Source of the DNA: Desulfocapsa sp.
GTDB taxonomy: Bacteria > Desulfobacterota > Desulfobulbia > Desulfobulbales > Desulfocapsaceae
NCBI GenBank assembly: GCA_029935315.1
Contig: JAOZKN010000007.1
Coordinates: 1-42,524 of the forward strand
Direction of reading: 5' to 3'
DNA length: 42,524 nt
In this document: in pieces, positions 15,231 to 23,946 of the stretch
Position numbering within the stretch: position 1 is the stretch's first letter
Layout: each line of letters starts with the position of its first letter
Translations under genes and position numbers: made by a program
Notes under the pieces: model-generated
What the model saw: the letters and a program-made list of their open reading frames with translations, nothing else
Database searches by the model: none
What the model was told of the DNA's origin: nothing

Positions 15231-16376
15231 CTAACAGGCGACGGCAGAGGAGATGGCAGGCCGAAAGGATTGTCTGGCTGCGGCCGTTTGCATAACTTTT
15301 TTCCGGGTAGGACGAACCTTGTAACAGACAAGGGGGGTTGATCGGTTTTTCATCCGTAATTCTTGTCTGACACTGAGGTTCATTTTTGCAGGCAGGTGGT
15401 TACGGGTACGCTCACCGATTACAATTTCCCGGCCCAAAGCATATTTCTCCAGTTTGGCTGTGGTATTCACTGTATCGCCAATAACTGTGTAATCCTGTCT
15501 GTTTGTAGCTCCAACGCTTGCCAGAATGGCACTGCCGGTATTAATGCCAATACCTACCTGAAAAATGCGCAACCCGTTGTCGGCACGTTTTTTCATAAGA
15601 GCAACTGTGGCTTTCTGCATCTCCATGGCTGCCCGGACTGCCGATCTGGCCCCGTCTCTCTCGCTGGACCTGTGACCGAATACTGCCATGATCTGATCGC
15701 CCACAAATTTATCAAGCATGCCGTCGTATTTAAAGAGAATGTCGGTCATGATGGAAAAATACTCGTTGAGCATGGATACCACATCCTCGGGTTCCATATA
15801 CTCTGAAAGGGCAGTGAATGAGCGAATATCTGCAAACATCACCGTTACAGCTTTTCTTTCATTTTTAAGGAGTAGACTGTCTTCTGCCGTTACTAGTTTT
15901 TCAACCAGGTCCTTACCAACATACCGACAGAGCTGGTTGCGCAGTTTGTTCTCATTTTCCAGGTGTTCGTATGATTCGGAGAGATTACCGGCAAACTCCT
16001 GCAGTTGATAGCTTCTGCTCTGGAGGTCGCGTTTGGCCTGGTTCAACTGTTCCACGATGGAATTAAAATTACTGGCAATATCCTTTAATTCACCGTCAAC
16101 ATTCAGGTCTTCCAGTTCTTCCAGAACACCGGACTCTGGAATAGCAGTTTTTGCAACAAGGTTTGACATCTGGTCGGAAGATTTGCGCAACAGGTTAAAA
16201 CCCACGAGCATGCTGAAGAGCACCAGGGCCGAGGAGAGGAACATCAGTATACTGGGAGCATGAGTCTCTGTGCTGAAGAGATAGATTGTCAGCATGAAAG
16301 GGAGAACTCCCATCAATCCGAGGCTGACTTTAATCTTTCGGTAAAAACTGACGCCTTTATTTTGAATCAATTTCAT
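15231..16376 (-). CDS. Membrane-bound class III adenylate/guanylate cyclase
   Basis: The 381-residue product has two N-terminal membrane helices (about 17-36 and 42-63), a HAMP-like and coiled-coil linker (70-150; EELEDLNVDGELKDIASNFNSIVEQL), and a class III cyclase domain (about 170-350). Metal-binding aspartates are in MFADIRSFTALSE and FVGDQIMAVFG; the lysine before FVGD is the usual adenine-contacting residue, which favours cAMP. The normal transition-state arginine in the VNxxxRLE motif is replaced by lysine (VNTTAKLEK). With a very short segment between the two helices there is no large external sensor, so input may be through the membrane or linker. It is flanked by rdgB downstream in the window and has no clear operon. 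Confidence 0.85.
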   Translation of the reverse strand: MKLIQNKGVSFYRKIKVSLGLMGVLPFMLTIYLFSTETHAPSILMFLSSALVLFSMLVGFNLLRKSSDQMSNLVAKTAIPESGVLEELEDLNVDGELKDIASNFNSIVEQLNQAKRDLQSRSYQLQEFAGNLSESYEHLENENKLRNQLCRYVGKDLVEKLVTAEDSLLLKNERKAVTVMFADIRSFTALSEYMEPEDVVSMLNEYFSIMTDILFKYDGMLDKFVGDQIMAVFGHRSSERDGARSAVRAAMEMQKATVALMKKRADNGLRIFQVGIGINTGSAILASVGATNRQDYTVIGDTVNTTAKLEKYALGREIVIGERTRNHLPAKMNLSVRQELRMKNRSTPLVCYKVRPTRKKVMQTAAARQSFRPAISSAVAC

Positions 16377-16559
16377 GATATCAATTCCACCTCCGTTTCC
16401 GGTATCTTCCTTCTAACCCACCTAAGTATCATCATTCTTAGCAATTTCTGGACAAAATGACAAGAAAAAAATGTTTTTCAATAAAAAGCCGGAGCCCTCA
16501 TGAATACTATACGGCTACTCGTTATAATTTTTTTGCATACTACAGGCGTCAGTTATAAA

Positions 16560-17231
16560 CTATTTTGACCAGTCATTGTTTTCAAATTCACCATGGTCAG
16601 GCTTCGGTGGCTTTTCTTCAGTGAGACGTTGATCCAGCCATATCATGACCTTGTCGAATTCACTGCGAAGTTCAGCCAGGGCCTTTCCCCGATGGCTTAC
16701 TTTATTTTTTTCTTCCGAATTGCACTCAGCGAAGGTTTTGTCGAATTCCTCAAAATAGAAAAGAGGATCATATCCAAATCCTGATTTTCCCCGTTTTTCC
16801 TCGAGTATTGTCCCTTCGCAACTGCCTTCATAGGTGAGTGCCGGTCCCGATGGCACAGCAATGGAAAGGACACATTGAAATGCTGCCTTACGGTTTTTCT
16901 GACCCTTCATCTCTCGCAGGAGTTTTTGGCAATTGTCTTCATCGCTTGCGTTGTCTCCTGCATATCTGGCCGAATACACTCCAGGGGCTCCATCAAGGGC
17001 TTCCACGGCGAGTCCAGAGTCATCTGCGATGGCCGGGAGTCCAAGAATCTTTGCGGTGTGTAAGGCCTTTTTATAGGCATTGTCGTCAAAAGTCTCTCCG
17101 TCCTCTATGCATTCCGGGATCGGGCCGAAATCTGCAACGGATTTAATCTCAATGGGGAAATCTCCAACCATCTCCTGAAACTCTTTCACCTTGTTCTGGT
17201 TCGTTGTTGCCAGTACGAGTACATCTACCAT
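16560..17231 (-). CDS. rdgB: XTP/dITP diphosphatase (non-canonical purine NTP pyrophosphatase)
   Basis: RdgB hydrolyses dITP, XTP and related deaminated nucleotides to monophosphates, keeping them out of DNA and RNA. The 223-residue product starts VLVLATTNQNKVKEFQEM (family motif for nucleotide binding), has IPECIEDGETFDDNAYKKA, ADDSGLAVEALDGAPGVYSARYAG and GFGYDPLFYFEE, and ends SHRGKALAEL. It is slightly longer than usual because of an acidic C-terminal tail. AGGATT precedes ATG 17231. Between it and queH lies a palindromic element, so it is probably transcribed on its own. Confidence 0.96.
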   Translation of the reverse strand: MVDVLVLATTNQNKVKEFQEMVGDFPIEIKSVADFGPIPECIEDGETFDDNAYKKALHTAKILGLPAIADDSGLAVEALDGAPGVYSARYAGDNASDEDNCQKLLREMKGQKNRKAAFQCVLSIAVPSGPALTYEGSCEGTILEEKRGKSGFGYDPLFYFEEFDKTFAECNSEEKNKVSHRGKALAELRSEFDKVMIWLDQRLTEEKPPKPDHGEFENNDWSK

Positions 17232-17255
17232 TGTTTAATCCTCACTATTGGTTGG

Positions 17256-17360
17256 TTCGTAAAAACCCTTCATCTTCTTCGTTATGTGCCCTTTAGGAAG
17301 TGCCCTTGGGGTACAAATTTCAAATTATTCCAACGTACCCCGAAATTTGCTTCTTACGAA
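17256..17360. repeat. 105-bp inverted-repeat element with TTCGTAA ends
   Basis: The element begins TTCGTAA and ends TTACGAA, a perfect 7-bp inverted pair, and contains a second internal pair (GGGGTAC and GTACCCC). Its left part TAAAAACCCTTCATCTTC is almost the same as an arm of the 126-bp repeats at 2562 and 5404, so it seems to be a rearranged or chimeric relative. It lies between rdgB and queH and has no gene. Confidence 0.65.
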
Positions 17361-17387
17361 ACATCACTGTTAGTAATGCTCAATTTA

Positions 17388-17972
17388 TTATAATTGTGCA
17401 GCAATTTTTGCAAGTTTTCGTTCCTTTCTCATCTTCTTCTTTAGTCTGTTGTCGTATCGTTCCTGTTCGCTGTATATGCAGCCGCAATAGGGTTGTCTGT
17501 AGAGATCCATTTCTATTGCTTTGTCTATTCCTTCCTGCCAGCCTTCACGGAAATCGTCATAATAAAATTCGACACCATATTTTGCAGCCATTTTGGTAGC
17601 AATATCTATGATGGCCTTATGGTTTTGATATCGTGAATAGAGGAGTGTTGATGTAAAGGCATCAGCTCCCGTTCTGGCAGCCTGTTCGGCTGTTTTTTCA
17701 AGGCGCATGTCATAGCAGATTGAACAGCGTTTTTTTTCGTTGAAAACCACTTTTCGCAGATATTCTGTCAGACCGTATTCCTTTTCAATGGTGAGGGGAA
17801 AATTTGTTTTTTCTGCAAATTCCATTAACGTGTTGAGTCGTTTTTTGAATTCCTGATAGGGATGAATATTTGGATTGTAAAAATATCCCGATACATCGAT
17901 GTTCTTCCTTCGTAAGTTATTTAAGGTGTAGGTTGAACACGGTGCACAGCAGACATGGAGGAGGAGTTTCAT
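17388..17972 (-). CDS. queH: Epoxyqueuosine reductase QueH
   Basis: QueH (DUF208) reduces epoxyqueuosine to queuosine in tRNA, replacing the cobalamin-dependent QueG. The 194-residue product shows the characteristic cysteines [14 protein letters not shown] near the N-terminus, the [15 protein letters not shown] segment, [13 protein letters not shown], and the final [11 protein letters not shown]. The ATG at 17972 overlaps the stop of the upstream NifA-like regulator by four bases (ATGA), which implies translational coupling. No other queuosine gene is in the window. Confidence 0.94.
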   Translation of the reverse strand: MKLLLHVCCAPCSTYTLNNLRRKNIDVSGYFYNPNIHPYQEFKKRLNTLMEFAEKTNFPLTIEKEYGLTEYLRKVVFNEKKRCSICYDMRLEKTAEQAARTGADAFTSTLLYSRYQNHKAIIDIATKMAAKYGVEFYYDDFREGWQEGIDKAIEMDLYRQPYCGCIYSEQERYDNRLKKKMRKERKLAKIAAQL

Positions 17973-19537
17973 TGTTTTTTGATCTTAAATTTTTTGGGAT
18001 CAATATTATACTGGTGAATTTTGTAATTAATTATCCGAAGACTGGTATCCAGATATTTTGCAGTCTGTGTCTGGTTGCCGCGATTCTTCTTCAATCCGTC
18101 TACAATAAGATCTTTTTCAAAATTTTCCACTGCTGCCGACATGGAGAGTGAATTTTTTTCTGATCTGACAGAGTCCGAGGTCTGCAAGGTTGGGGGGAGG
18201 TGGTTACTTTTTATACTGTTGCCGTCGCATATAAGCACTGCGCGTTCCAGGCAGTTCTGCAACTCACGAACGTTGCCAGGCCAGTGATACTGAATAAGCA
18301 TATCTATCGCAGATGTTGATATACGCTGGATCGCCTTCGCGTTTTCGCTTGAGTATTTGTCCAGAAAAAATTCCGCCAGGAGTAAAATATCAGTTCTTCT
18401 CTCCCGCAGGGGGGGCATATATACTGGAAAAACATTCAATCGGTAATACAGGTCTTCACGAAAATTTTTATCCTCAACTGCCTTTTCCAGGTCGCGGTTG
18501 GTGGCTGCAACCAGTCGCACATCGCATGGAATTGATTCCCCTGAGCCCAATCGTTGAAAGGTTCTCTCTTGTACCACATTTAATAACTTTACTTGTACCG
18601 CCGGGCTAATCTCTCCAATTTCATCAAGGAACAGTGTTCCCCTTTCAGCCTGTTCGAACCTGCCCGCTTTTCGCTCTGTGGCCCCTGTGAAAGCGCCCTT
18701 TTCATGTCCGAATAGTTCGCTTTCCAGCAGTGTCTCCGGTAGTGCTGAGCAATTAACCACGACAAAGGGTTTTTCATGTCTTTTTGAATTATAGTGTAAG
18801 GCCTTGGCGACAAGGGTTTTGCCAGTTCCAGATTCTCCCCGCAAGAGCACCGTTGCGTTAGAGTCAACTACTCTGTGTATCATCTCATACACTTCAACCA
18901 TTCTGCTTGAGTTGCCCTGTATGTCATTAATTTTATTTTTTTGCGACAGTTCACGTTTGAGTTTCAGGTTTTCATTCCTCAACTCATCCTGTTCCTGTTT
19001 TACAGCCTGTATTCGTTCTGTTGTTTGAGCAATAAGGGTGCTTAAAATTGTTAAAAATCGTAAATCTGCATCGGCCTGTGTTGAGATACCATCTGCATAT
19101 ATTCGATCAACGGACAGTGCTCCAATAACCTGCTTGCCACCCCGTATCGGTACGCAGAGAAATGATCGTGATTGATTGCTGAGATTTCCTCTGGCTCTGG
19201 TTTTATTTAGGAACATAGGTTCATCGGCAATGTGTGGAACAATGATTGGTTCCCCTGAAGCGACAACTCTTCCCGTTATGCCCTCACCGATTTTGTACTT
19301 TCCCCTCTTCCGCCCTTCCGCATTGATCCCTCTTGCAACTTCAATTTCAAGTTTCCCGGTGAATGGGTTGATAATGGTGACGGTTCCGTTTTCCATTCCT
19401 TTCATCGAATCTATTGCTTCCATGGTTTGGCTCAGACATTCTTTGAGATCCACAGATGAAGCCAGGCTCTTTGTTATCTCGTAGAGACAGGCCAGGTCTT
19501 CCAGTTGTGCTGATGTTATTTTGTCTTCTTTTATCAT
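17969..19537 (-). CDS. NifA-like sigma-54-dependent transcriptional activator (GAF-AAA+-Fis)
   Basis: The 522-residue protein has an N-terminal GAF domain (about 15-175), a coiled-coil linker (about 180-200), an AAA+ sigma-54 interaction domain (Walker [11 protein letters not shown]; the diagnostic GAFTGA loop; FLDEIGEIS as Walker B; GNVRELQN), and a C-terminal Fis-type HTH ([20 protein letters not shown]). The architecture matches NifA, but many anaerobes have such regulators for other purposes, and no nitrogen fixation genes are in view, so I do not call it nifA. Start at ATG 19537 ([11 protein letters not shown]) is preferred; the frame continues to 19621. It overlaps queH by four bases. 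The promoter it controls is not in the window. Confidence 0.9.
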   Translation of the reverse strand: MIKEDKITSAQLEDLACLYEITKSLASSVDLKECLSQTMEAIDSMKGMENGTVTIINPFTGKLEIEVARGINAEGRKRGKYKIGEGITGRVVASGEPIIVPHIADEPMFLNKTRARGNLSNQSRSFLCVPIRGGKQVIGALSVDRIYADGISTQADADLRFLTILSTLIAQTTERIQAVKQEQDELRNENLKLKRELSQKNKINDIQGNSSRMVEVYEMIHRVVDSNATVLLRGESGTGKTLVAKALHYNSKRHEKPFVVVNCSALPETLLESELFGHEKGAFTGATERKAGRFEQAERGTLFLDEIGEISPAVQVKLLNVVQERTFQRLGSGESIPCDVRLVAATNRDLEKAVEDKNFREDLYYRLNVFPVYMPPLRERRTDILLLAEFFLDKYSSENAKAIQRISTSAIDMLIQYHWPGNVRELQNCLERAVLICDGNSIKSNHLPPTLQTSDSVRSEKNSLSMSAAVENFEKDLIVDGLKKNRGNQTQTAKYLDTSLRIINYKIHQYNIDPKKFKIKKQ

Positions 19538-19727
19538 GGTACCATGTCTTCTTTTGTTACAATTATGCATTATTTTAGGGAGCGTGTTGTTTTGCTTTGG
19601 CAATTTACAGCATGCTGACAATTATGTCATAACTGTTTTTTGTTTATTCACTCTTTTGTCATTCTGAAGGATGGGAACAGTGAATGGATAAAATTCGGTG
19701 AACTTTTTTTCCTTTCCCTTCAAATTA

Positions 19728-19756
19728 TTGACAGTTTGATTTACAGGTGGTAAAAG
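19728..19756 (+). promoter_or_regulatory. Promoter of the tRNA-Ser pair
   Basis: TTGACA (19728-19733) is followed after 17 bases by TAAAAG (19751-19756), giving a start just before the first tRNA at 19767. The short leader is typical of tRNA operons. Confidence 0.55.
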
Positions 19757-19766
19757 GACATTGCGT

Positions 19767-19852
19767 GGAGGAGTGGCCGAGTGGTTTAAGGCGGCGGTCT
19801 TGAAAACCGTTGTACGCAAGTACCGTGGGTTCAAATCCTACCTCCTCCGCCA
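19767..19852 (+). tRNA. tRNA-Ser (anticodon TGA)
   Basis: The sequence folds into a class II tRNA with acceptor GGAGGAG pairing CTCCTCC, the long variable arm of serine tRNAs, anticodon loop CTTGAAA giving TGA, T-loop TTCAAAT and an encoded CCA end. It reads UCA and other UCN codons. It is the first of two serine tRNAs, with 8 bases between them. Confidence 0.97.
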
Positions 19853-19860
19853 ACAGACTT

Positions 19861-19952
19861 GGAGAGGTGACCGAGAGGCCGATGGTGTTCGCCTGCTAAG
19901 CGAATGTGGGGGTTATACTCCACCGAGGGTTCGAATCCCTCCTTCTCCGCCA
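19861..19952 (+). tRNA. tRNA-Ser (anticodon GCT)
   Basis: The 92-base class II tRNA has acceptor GGAGAGG with CTTCTCC (one G-T pair), an anticodon loop CTGCTAA giving GCT, a long variable arm, T-loop TTCGAAT and encoded CCA. It decodes AGC and AGU. It is followed by a strong terminator and forms an operon with the preceding tRNA-Ser. Confidence 0.97.
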
Positions 19953-19959
19953 GAATAGA

Positions 19960-20001
19960 AAAGCCCCTATAAACGCAAATGTTTATAGGGGCTTTATTTT
20001 T
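19960..20001. terminator. Bidirectional intrinsic terminator after the tRNA-Ser pair
   Basis: A perfect 15-bp stem (AAAGCCCCTATAAAC / GTTTATAGGGGCTTT) closes a 6-base loop and is followed by ATTTTT. It serves the tRNA operon and, on the other strand, the convergent SH3b-protein gene that ends at 20023. Confidence 0.9.
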
Positions 20002-20022
20002 GCCGCGTTTCTCTTCTTCTGT

Positions 20023-20493
20023 TTAAAACCCCCAGAGCAGGCTCCTTTTAATCCACCCGGTAAGACCTGACTCATGTCTTACCCTGGCCCAGCCGTTATT
20101 TTGCTCAAGGGTCTTGAATACAACACCATAATACGCCTGGCCCACAACTTCATATTTGGTTGCTGGTCCCTTACGGATATTAATTTTTTTCTTCTTCCCT
20201 TTGTTTACTTTGACAATCATATGGCCGGTATTTGATGTGTATTTTTTATAGACCCAGCCAGTATCGTTTTCAAAGTCTTTTATTTTGATCCATTTCCCCT
20301 TCCTGTCTATTATCTTAAAAGGGAAACCATCACCATATTGCCATTTTGCCGTGTATTTAGTACCCGGGCCTGAACGCAGCTGAACCTTGGCGCCTTTAAT
20401 GCTGGCCATCTTGGCAAAAGCTGGAGAGAGGCTGAAGAAAGTAAAAAGACAAAATGCCAGAAAAAATGTAAATTGTTTTGATCTTATATGCAT
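20023..20493 (-). CDS. Exported bacterial SH3-domain protein
   Basis: The 156-residue product has a signal peptide (FFLAFCLFTFFSLSPAFA, cleavage near residue 27) and two tandem SH3b domains: residues about 29-88 (VQLRSGPGTKYTAKWQYGDGFPFKII, WVYKKY) and about 92-154 (INIRKGPATKYEVVGQAYYGVVFK, GWIKRSLLWGF). SH3b proteins bind cell wall or peptide ligands in the periplasm; the exact partner is unknown. A strongly basic KKKK segment lies between the domains. It converges with the tRNA-Ser operon at a shared terminator. Confidence 0.85.
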   Translation of the reverse strand: MHIRSKQFTFFLAFCLFTFFSLSPAFAKMASIKGAKVQLRSGPGTKYTAKWQYGDGFPFKIIDRKGKWIKIKDFENDTGWVYKKYTSNTGHMIVKVNKGKKKKINIRKGPATKYEVVGQAYYGVVFKTLEQNNGWARVRHESGLTGWIKRSLLWGF

Positions 20494-20680
20494 TGGATAA
20501 TTTTTTTGGTTGAGATTGCTATTGAAAAAGACGCTTGATCCCTCAATTAGTCTGTTTAATCGCTTACACGCTAGCCTACTTTTAAATGATTTTCTAGGAA
20601 AACCTGCAGGGTGAATTTGTATTCTTGGGTCGATTGTTCAAATTTCCCCATAAAAACATGTTCTCATACGCAAACGTAAT

Positions 20681-21580
20681 CTACGTTATCTGCTCTATTT
20701 TTCTCTTTACTCGACTATTTGCAGTGAGAGGATTATTTCCTATTTGTAGCTCGATTGCTCCAAATTGACACCCTTCGCGCATACATCGCATGCACAATAT
20801 ACACTCAGGGCTGCCAGGAGATTCATTAAACTGTATGCCCATTGGACAGACAGTTTTACAAGCCCCGCACTCTGTGCAGTTATCTTCCACAAGGTTTAAT
20901 TTGACGAGGGAAAAACTGTTAAATGCCCCATAAAATGCACCCAACGGGCAGGTGGTTTTACAGAATGGCCGCGAGGTTGTAACGCTCCAGAAAATAAAAA
21001 CCACAAGCCAGAACAGTTTGTTGTAGAAAAGGTAACCGATGGTTGCCCGGAGGTCAGGTTGTAAGATCAGCATAGGTAATCCAGCTTCAAGGGTTCCTGC
21101 CGGACATACATATTTACAGAACCATGGAATTCCCATTCCCCATTCATTTGTTATAAATAAGGGAAAAAGGAAGACAAATAGTATAAGCATTCCATATTTA
21201 ATATAACGTAATACCGGATAGACCTCACGTTTCTTGCCAAAGGGTATTTTATATAACAGTTCCTGGATAAGCCCAAACGGACATAACCAGCCACAGGTTA
21301 ATCGGCCGGTTGCAGTGGCGATAAGGCCAATTGTACCCACGACATAAAAACTTAAGAAATATGCTCCGGTCTCAAGTGAAAATCTGACTCCAAGGAGAAG
21401 CTGTTGTATTGCACCGATGGGACAATAGGTCGTCGAGGCCGGGCAGGAATAACAATTTAATCCTGGGGAGCACAGTGCTTTTAAGGGACCCTGATAAATG
21501 TTTTTTGTCTGGGGGAACAGAAAATAACTGTTTGTTAAAAATGTAGCGATGATCTGCACAAATTTCCTGGCTGATTCCAT
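20681..21580 (-). CDS. Membrane polyferredoxin (NapH/YccM-like 4Fe-4S protein)
   Basis: The 299-residue protein has about five membrane helices with cysteine motifs on the loops (GLNCYSCP, CGWLCPFG, CKYVCPAG, CKTTCPLG) followed by two classical 4Fe-4S motifs in a soluble C-terminal part (CTECGACKTVCPMG and CILCMRCMREGC). This is the layout of NapH/CcoG/NosR-type membrane electron-transfer proteins. The partner that donates or takes electrons is not clear. It follows the CD1871A-like peptide by 54 bases, a recurrent association that I recall from anaerobes, and ends the par operon. Confidence 0.8.
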   Translation of the reverse strand: MESARKFVQIIATFLTNSYFLFPQTKNIYQGPLKALCSPGLNCYSCPASTTYCPIGAIQQLLLGVRFSLETGAYFLSFYVVGTIGLIATATGRLTCGWLCPFGLIQELLYKIPFGKKREVYPVLRYIKYGMLILFVFLFPLFITNEWGMGIPWFCKYVCPAGTLEAGLPMLILQPDLRATIGYLFYNKLFWLVVFIFWSVTTSRPFCKTTCPLGAFYGAFNSFSLVKLNLVEDNCTECGACKTVCPMGIQFNESPGSPECILCMRCMREGCQFGAIELQIGNNPLTANSRVKRKIEQIT

Positions 21581-21634
21581 GACTATAGTACCTGTATTAT
21601 TTTGCTGAAGAACATGACGTGTGGTTGTGGCTAG

Positions 21635-21766
21635 TTAACCTATGCCAATACATTCAAGGCAGATATTCCATGCCTGTTCCATCACTCGTTGTGGTTCCTT
21701 TACATTGATGCCAAATAATAACATGGAAAGGAACAGAACAAACGATACCACTGTCAGCTTGCGCAA
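21635..21766 (-). CDS. CD1871A-family CXXC-motif small membrane peptide
   Basis: The C-terminus reads MEQAWNICLECIGIG, which matches the conserved ending of CD1871A-family peptides (NICLECIGIG), preceded by one hydrophobic helix (TVVSFVLFLSMLLFGI). The CxxC suggests a redox or metal-binding role; I know of no proven function. The start is uncertain: TTG 21766 gives 43 residues, the usual family size, while the frame is open to ATG 21850 and would overlap the MTH1187 gene. It lies between that gene and the membrane polyferredoxin. Confidence 0.7.
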   Translation of the reverse strand: MRKLTVVSFVLFLSMLLFGINVKEPQRVMEQAWNICLECIGIG

Positions 21767-21782
21767 AGCCTTATTTTTACTT

Positions 21783-22076
21783 TTAGCTTCTTTTTTTGAC
21801 GGCCTCAATTTTGTCACCGATGTGTATTGTTTTATCCCTTCGATCATCAATAGTAATATTACTTACAACGCGTATTGCACCATGCTCAAAGGGTGTTTCG
21901 TATATTTTTGCAAGGAGTTGCAACAGGTCCGGAACATCTCCTTCTATAAGTGTTGCCATATCAGTAAGTTGGAATGTAGCACCCTCTTCCTGCAATCGGG
22001 TTTGAATTTCAGCCACATACTTTCCTACGCTGACTCCCTCTCCAAGGGGGATCATGGTGAGTTGCATCAGTGCCAT
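21783..22076 (-). CDS. MTH1187 family (DUF77) thiamine-binding-like protein
   Basis: The 97-residue protein begins MALMQLTMIPLGEGVSVGKYVAEI and contains the ferredoxin-like fold pattern of MTH1187/YkoF proteins (FQLTDMATLIEGDVPDLLQLLAKIYE; AIRVVSNITIDDRRDK). Some relatives bind hydroxymethyl- or thiamine-like ligands, but the role is not settled. AGAGGTG precedes the ATG. It is the third gene of the parA-parB operon, 15 bases after parB. Confidence 0.85.
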   Translation of the reverse strand: MALMQLTMIPLGEGVSVGKYVAEIQTRLQEEGATFQLTDMATLIEGDVPDLLQLLAKIYETPFEHGAIRVVSNITIDDRRDKTIHIGDKIEAVKKRS

Positions 22077-22091
22077 TGTTTTACACCTCTT

Positions 22092-22964
22092 TTAGGTTTC
22101 TGCCGAAATCAGCTCTACGACTCTTTCGAGATCGTCCAGAGAATAGTATTCGATTTCGAGTTTACCACGGCTCCCGTTTTGAATAAGATTTACTTTAGAC
22201 TGTAATGTATTGGTGACCCTGTTGAGCAGACTCTGGGAAAATGATTCTGGTATTGTAGAATTTTTCCCTCCAGTACTTGCAGTACTCCCTTTGCTTCTTT
22301 CCTGTTTCATGCGGGAGGTTAACTTCTCTGCCTGGCGTACGGACATTCCTTTACTGACGATCTGATCACGAGCATTTTTCATCGCTGCTTCGTCGCCAGA
22401 AAGGCGTAAAATCGCTCTGGAATGCCCCTCGCTAAGGCGGCCCTCACCTATGTCATCCTTTATGAAATCAGGTAGTTGCAGTAGTCTCAGGCGGTTGGTG
22501 ACAGTTGATCTTTTCTTACCTACTTTTTCTGCTGCCTGTTCCTGCGTATAGGAAAATATTTTGATGAGTTTTTCATAGGCTTCAGCCTCTTCGATGGGAT
22601 TTAAATCTTTTCGTTGAACATTTTCAATTAATGCCAGCTCAAGGAGTTCATCGTCTCCGCTGACATCACGTATAATTACCGGGACATTTTTAAGTCCAAT
22701 GAGTTTTGAGGCTCTGAGGCGTCTTTCCCCTGCAATAAGGCCGAAACTCCCATCAATATTTTTTGTTACAACTAACGGCTGGATAATTCCTTTTTCTTTG
22801 ATAGAGTTTGCAAGTTCCTGCAAGCTGCTTTCATCAAAATGCGTACGTGGTTGAAACTGGTTGGGGATGATTTGTTCAATATCACAGTCAAAGTATTTTT
22901 CATCTTCTTCCTCGTGATTAAAGAGGAGGTCGACACCCCTTCCGAGTCCTTTTGGCTTTCCCAT
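22092..22964 (-). CDS. parB: Chromosome partitioning protein ParB
   Basis: ParB binds parS, slides along DNA as a CTP-dependent clamp and loads SMC near the origin. The 290-residue product starts MGKPKGLGRGVDLLF, contains the CTP-binding GERRLRASK motif (about 80), the HTH YTQEQAAEKVGKKRSTVTNRLRLLQLP (about 138) and a C-terminal dimerisation domain (KLEIEYYSLDDLERVVELI). GAGGAA precedes the start. It follows parA by 12 bases and its site lies 190 bases upstream of parA. Confidence 0.96.
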   Translation of the reverse strand: MGKPKGLGRGVDLLFNHEEEDEKYFDCDIEQIIPNQFQPRTHFDESSLQELANSIKEKGIIQPLVVTKNIDGSFGLIAGERRLRASKLIGLKNVPVIIRDVSGDDELLELALIENVQRKDLNPIEEAEAYEKLIKIFSYTQEQAAEKVGKKRSTVTNRLRLLQLPDFIKDDIGEGRLSEGHSRAILRLSGDEAAMKNARDQIVSKGMSVRQAEKLTSRMKQERSKGSTASTGGKNSTIPESFSQSLLNRVTNTLQSKVNLIQNGSRGKLEIEYYSLDDLERVVELISAET

Positions 22965-22976
22965 TGTTAGTTCCTC

Positions 22977-23750
22977 TTAATTTTGTTTGCGCAAAAATTC
23001 ATTACCCAACTTTATGTATGCTTTGGCACCAGTGGATTTAATATCGTAATCAATAACTGTCTGTCCATGACTTGGACACTCACTCAACCGAACATTGCGT
23101 GGGATGACCGTTTTAAAGACCTGGTCCCCGAAGTGTTTTTTGATTTCCTCCTCCACCTGGAAGGTTAAACGGTTTCGTTTGTCAAACATGGTCAATAGGA
23201 GACCCTCTATAAAAAGGGACTTGTTTAGGGATTTTTTCACAGAGCGGATTGTTTTAACCAGCTGTGCAAGTCCTTCCATGGCGAAATATTCACATTGCAT
23301 GGGGATTAATACCGAATCTGCTGCGGTCAAACTGTTAACGGTGAGTAAACCAAGGGAGGGTGGGCAGTCAATAAGCACGTAGTCAAAATCAGCCAGAATG
23401 GGTGACAGCATTTTTTTCAGCACGTGCTCTCGTTCTTCAACCGGGAAAAGTTCCATTTCAGCAGCAGCAAGATCTATGGAAGAGGGGAGTAACGTCAGTT
23501 TTTGTTTCACCTTGGGTACCACCAGGACGTCAGTAACGGAAATTCCGTGGGTGTAACAGTGGTACAGGTGATGCTTGCAATCACTGCTGTGGACGCCAAC
23601 GCCAGAGCTGGCATTCCCCTGTGGGTCTGAATCCACCAGGAGCACTTTTTTCTTTCTCCTTACTAACGCGGCAGCCAGATTCACAGCCGATGTTGTCTTT
23701 CCAACGCCGCCCTTCTGGTTTGCAATTGCAACAACTTTGGCTTCACTCAT
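22977..23750 (-). CDS. parA: Chromosome partitioning ATPase ParA (Soj)
   Basis: ParA is a Walker-type ATPase that forms nucleoid-bound dimers and moves ParB-parS complexes. The 257-residue product has the deviant Walker A KGGVGKTTSAVNLAAAL, SDPQGNASSG, the Walker B stretch YVLIDCPPSLGLLTV, and the DNA-binding LFIEGLLLTMFDKRNRLT and IPRNVRLSECPSHG motifs. Upstream lies GGAGG about 11 bases before the start. It is transcribed away from parS and nadB, leading the par operon. Confidence 0.97.
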   Translation of the reverse strand: MSEAKVVAIANQKGGVGKTTSAVNLAAALVRRKKKVLLVDSDPQGNASSGVGVHSSDCKHHLYHCYTHGISVTDVLVVPKVKQKLTLLPSSIDLAAAEMELFPVEEREHVLKKMLSPILADFDYVLIDCPPSLGLLTVNSLTAADSVLIPMQCEYFAMEGLAQLVKTIRSVKKSLNKSLFIEGLLLTMFDKRNRLTFQVEEEIKKHFGDQVFKTVIPRNVRLSECPSHGQTVIDYDIKSTGAKAYIKLGNEFLRKQN

Positions 23751-23946
23751 ACGTTCTTTGCCTCCTTGCTAAAGACCATTGGTATCATTTAGTACCTTTA
23801 GTACCCTATTTTTTTTACCTGCACAACGCTTTTAGATCCTTTTTCGCAAAAATAGTTAGCGAACCTTGCCTTTCTCGTCCTGTGGCGCTACACTGTCACC
23901 AATTCGTGGTTTTGGGTTTTTGATGTTGGTGCGTATATTTAAACAA

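Noticed and set aside
17969-19537. Naming the sigma-54 activator nifA
   Set aside because: The domain order fits, but no nif genes are present in the window, and such regulators have many roles in anaerobes.
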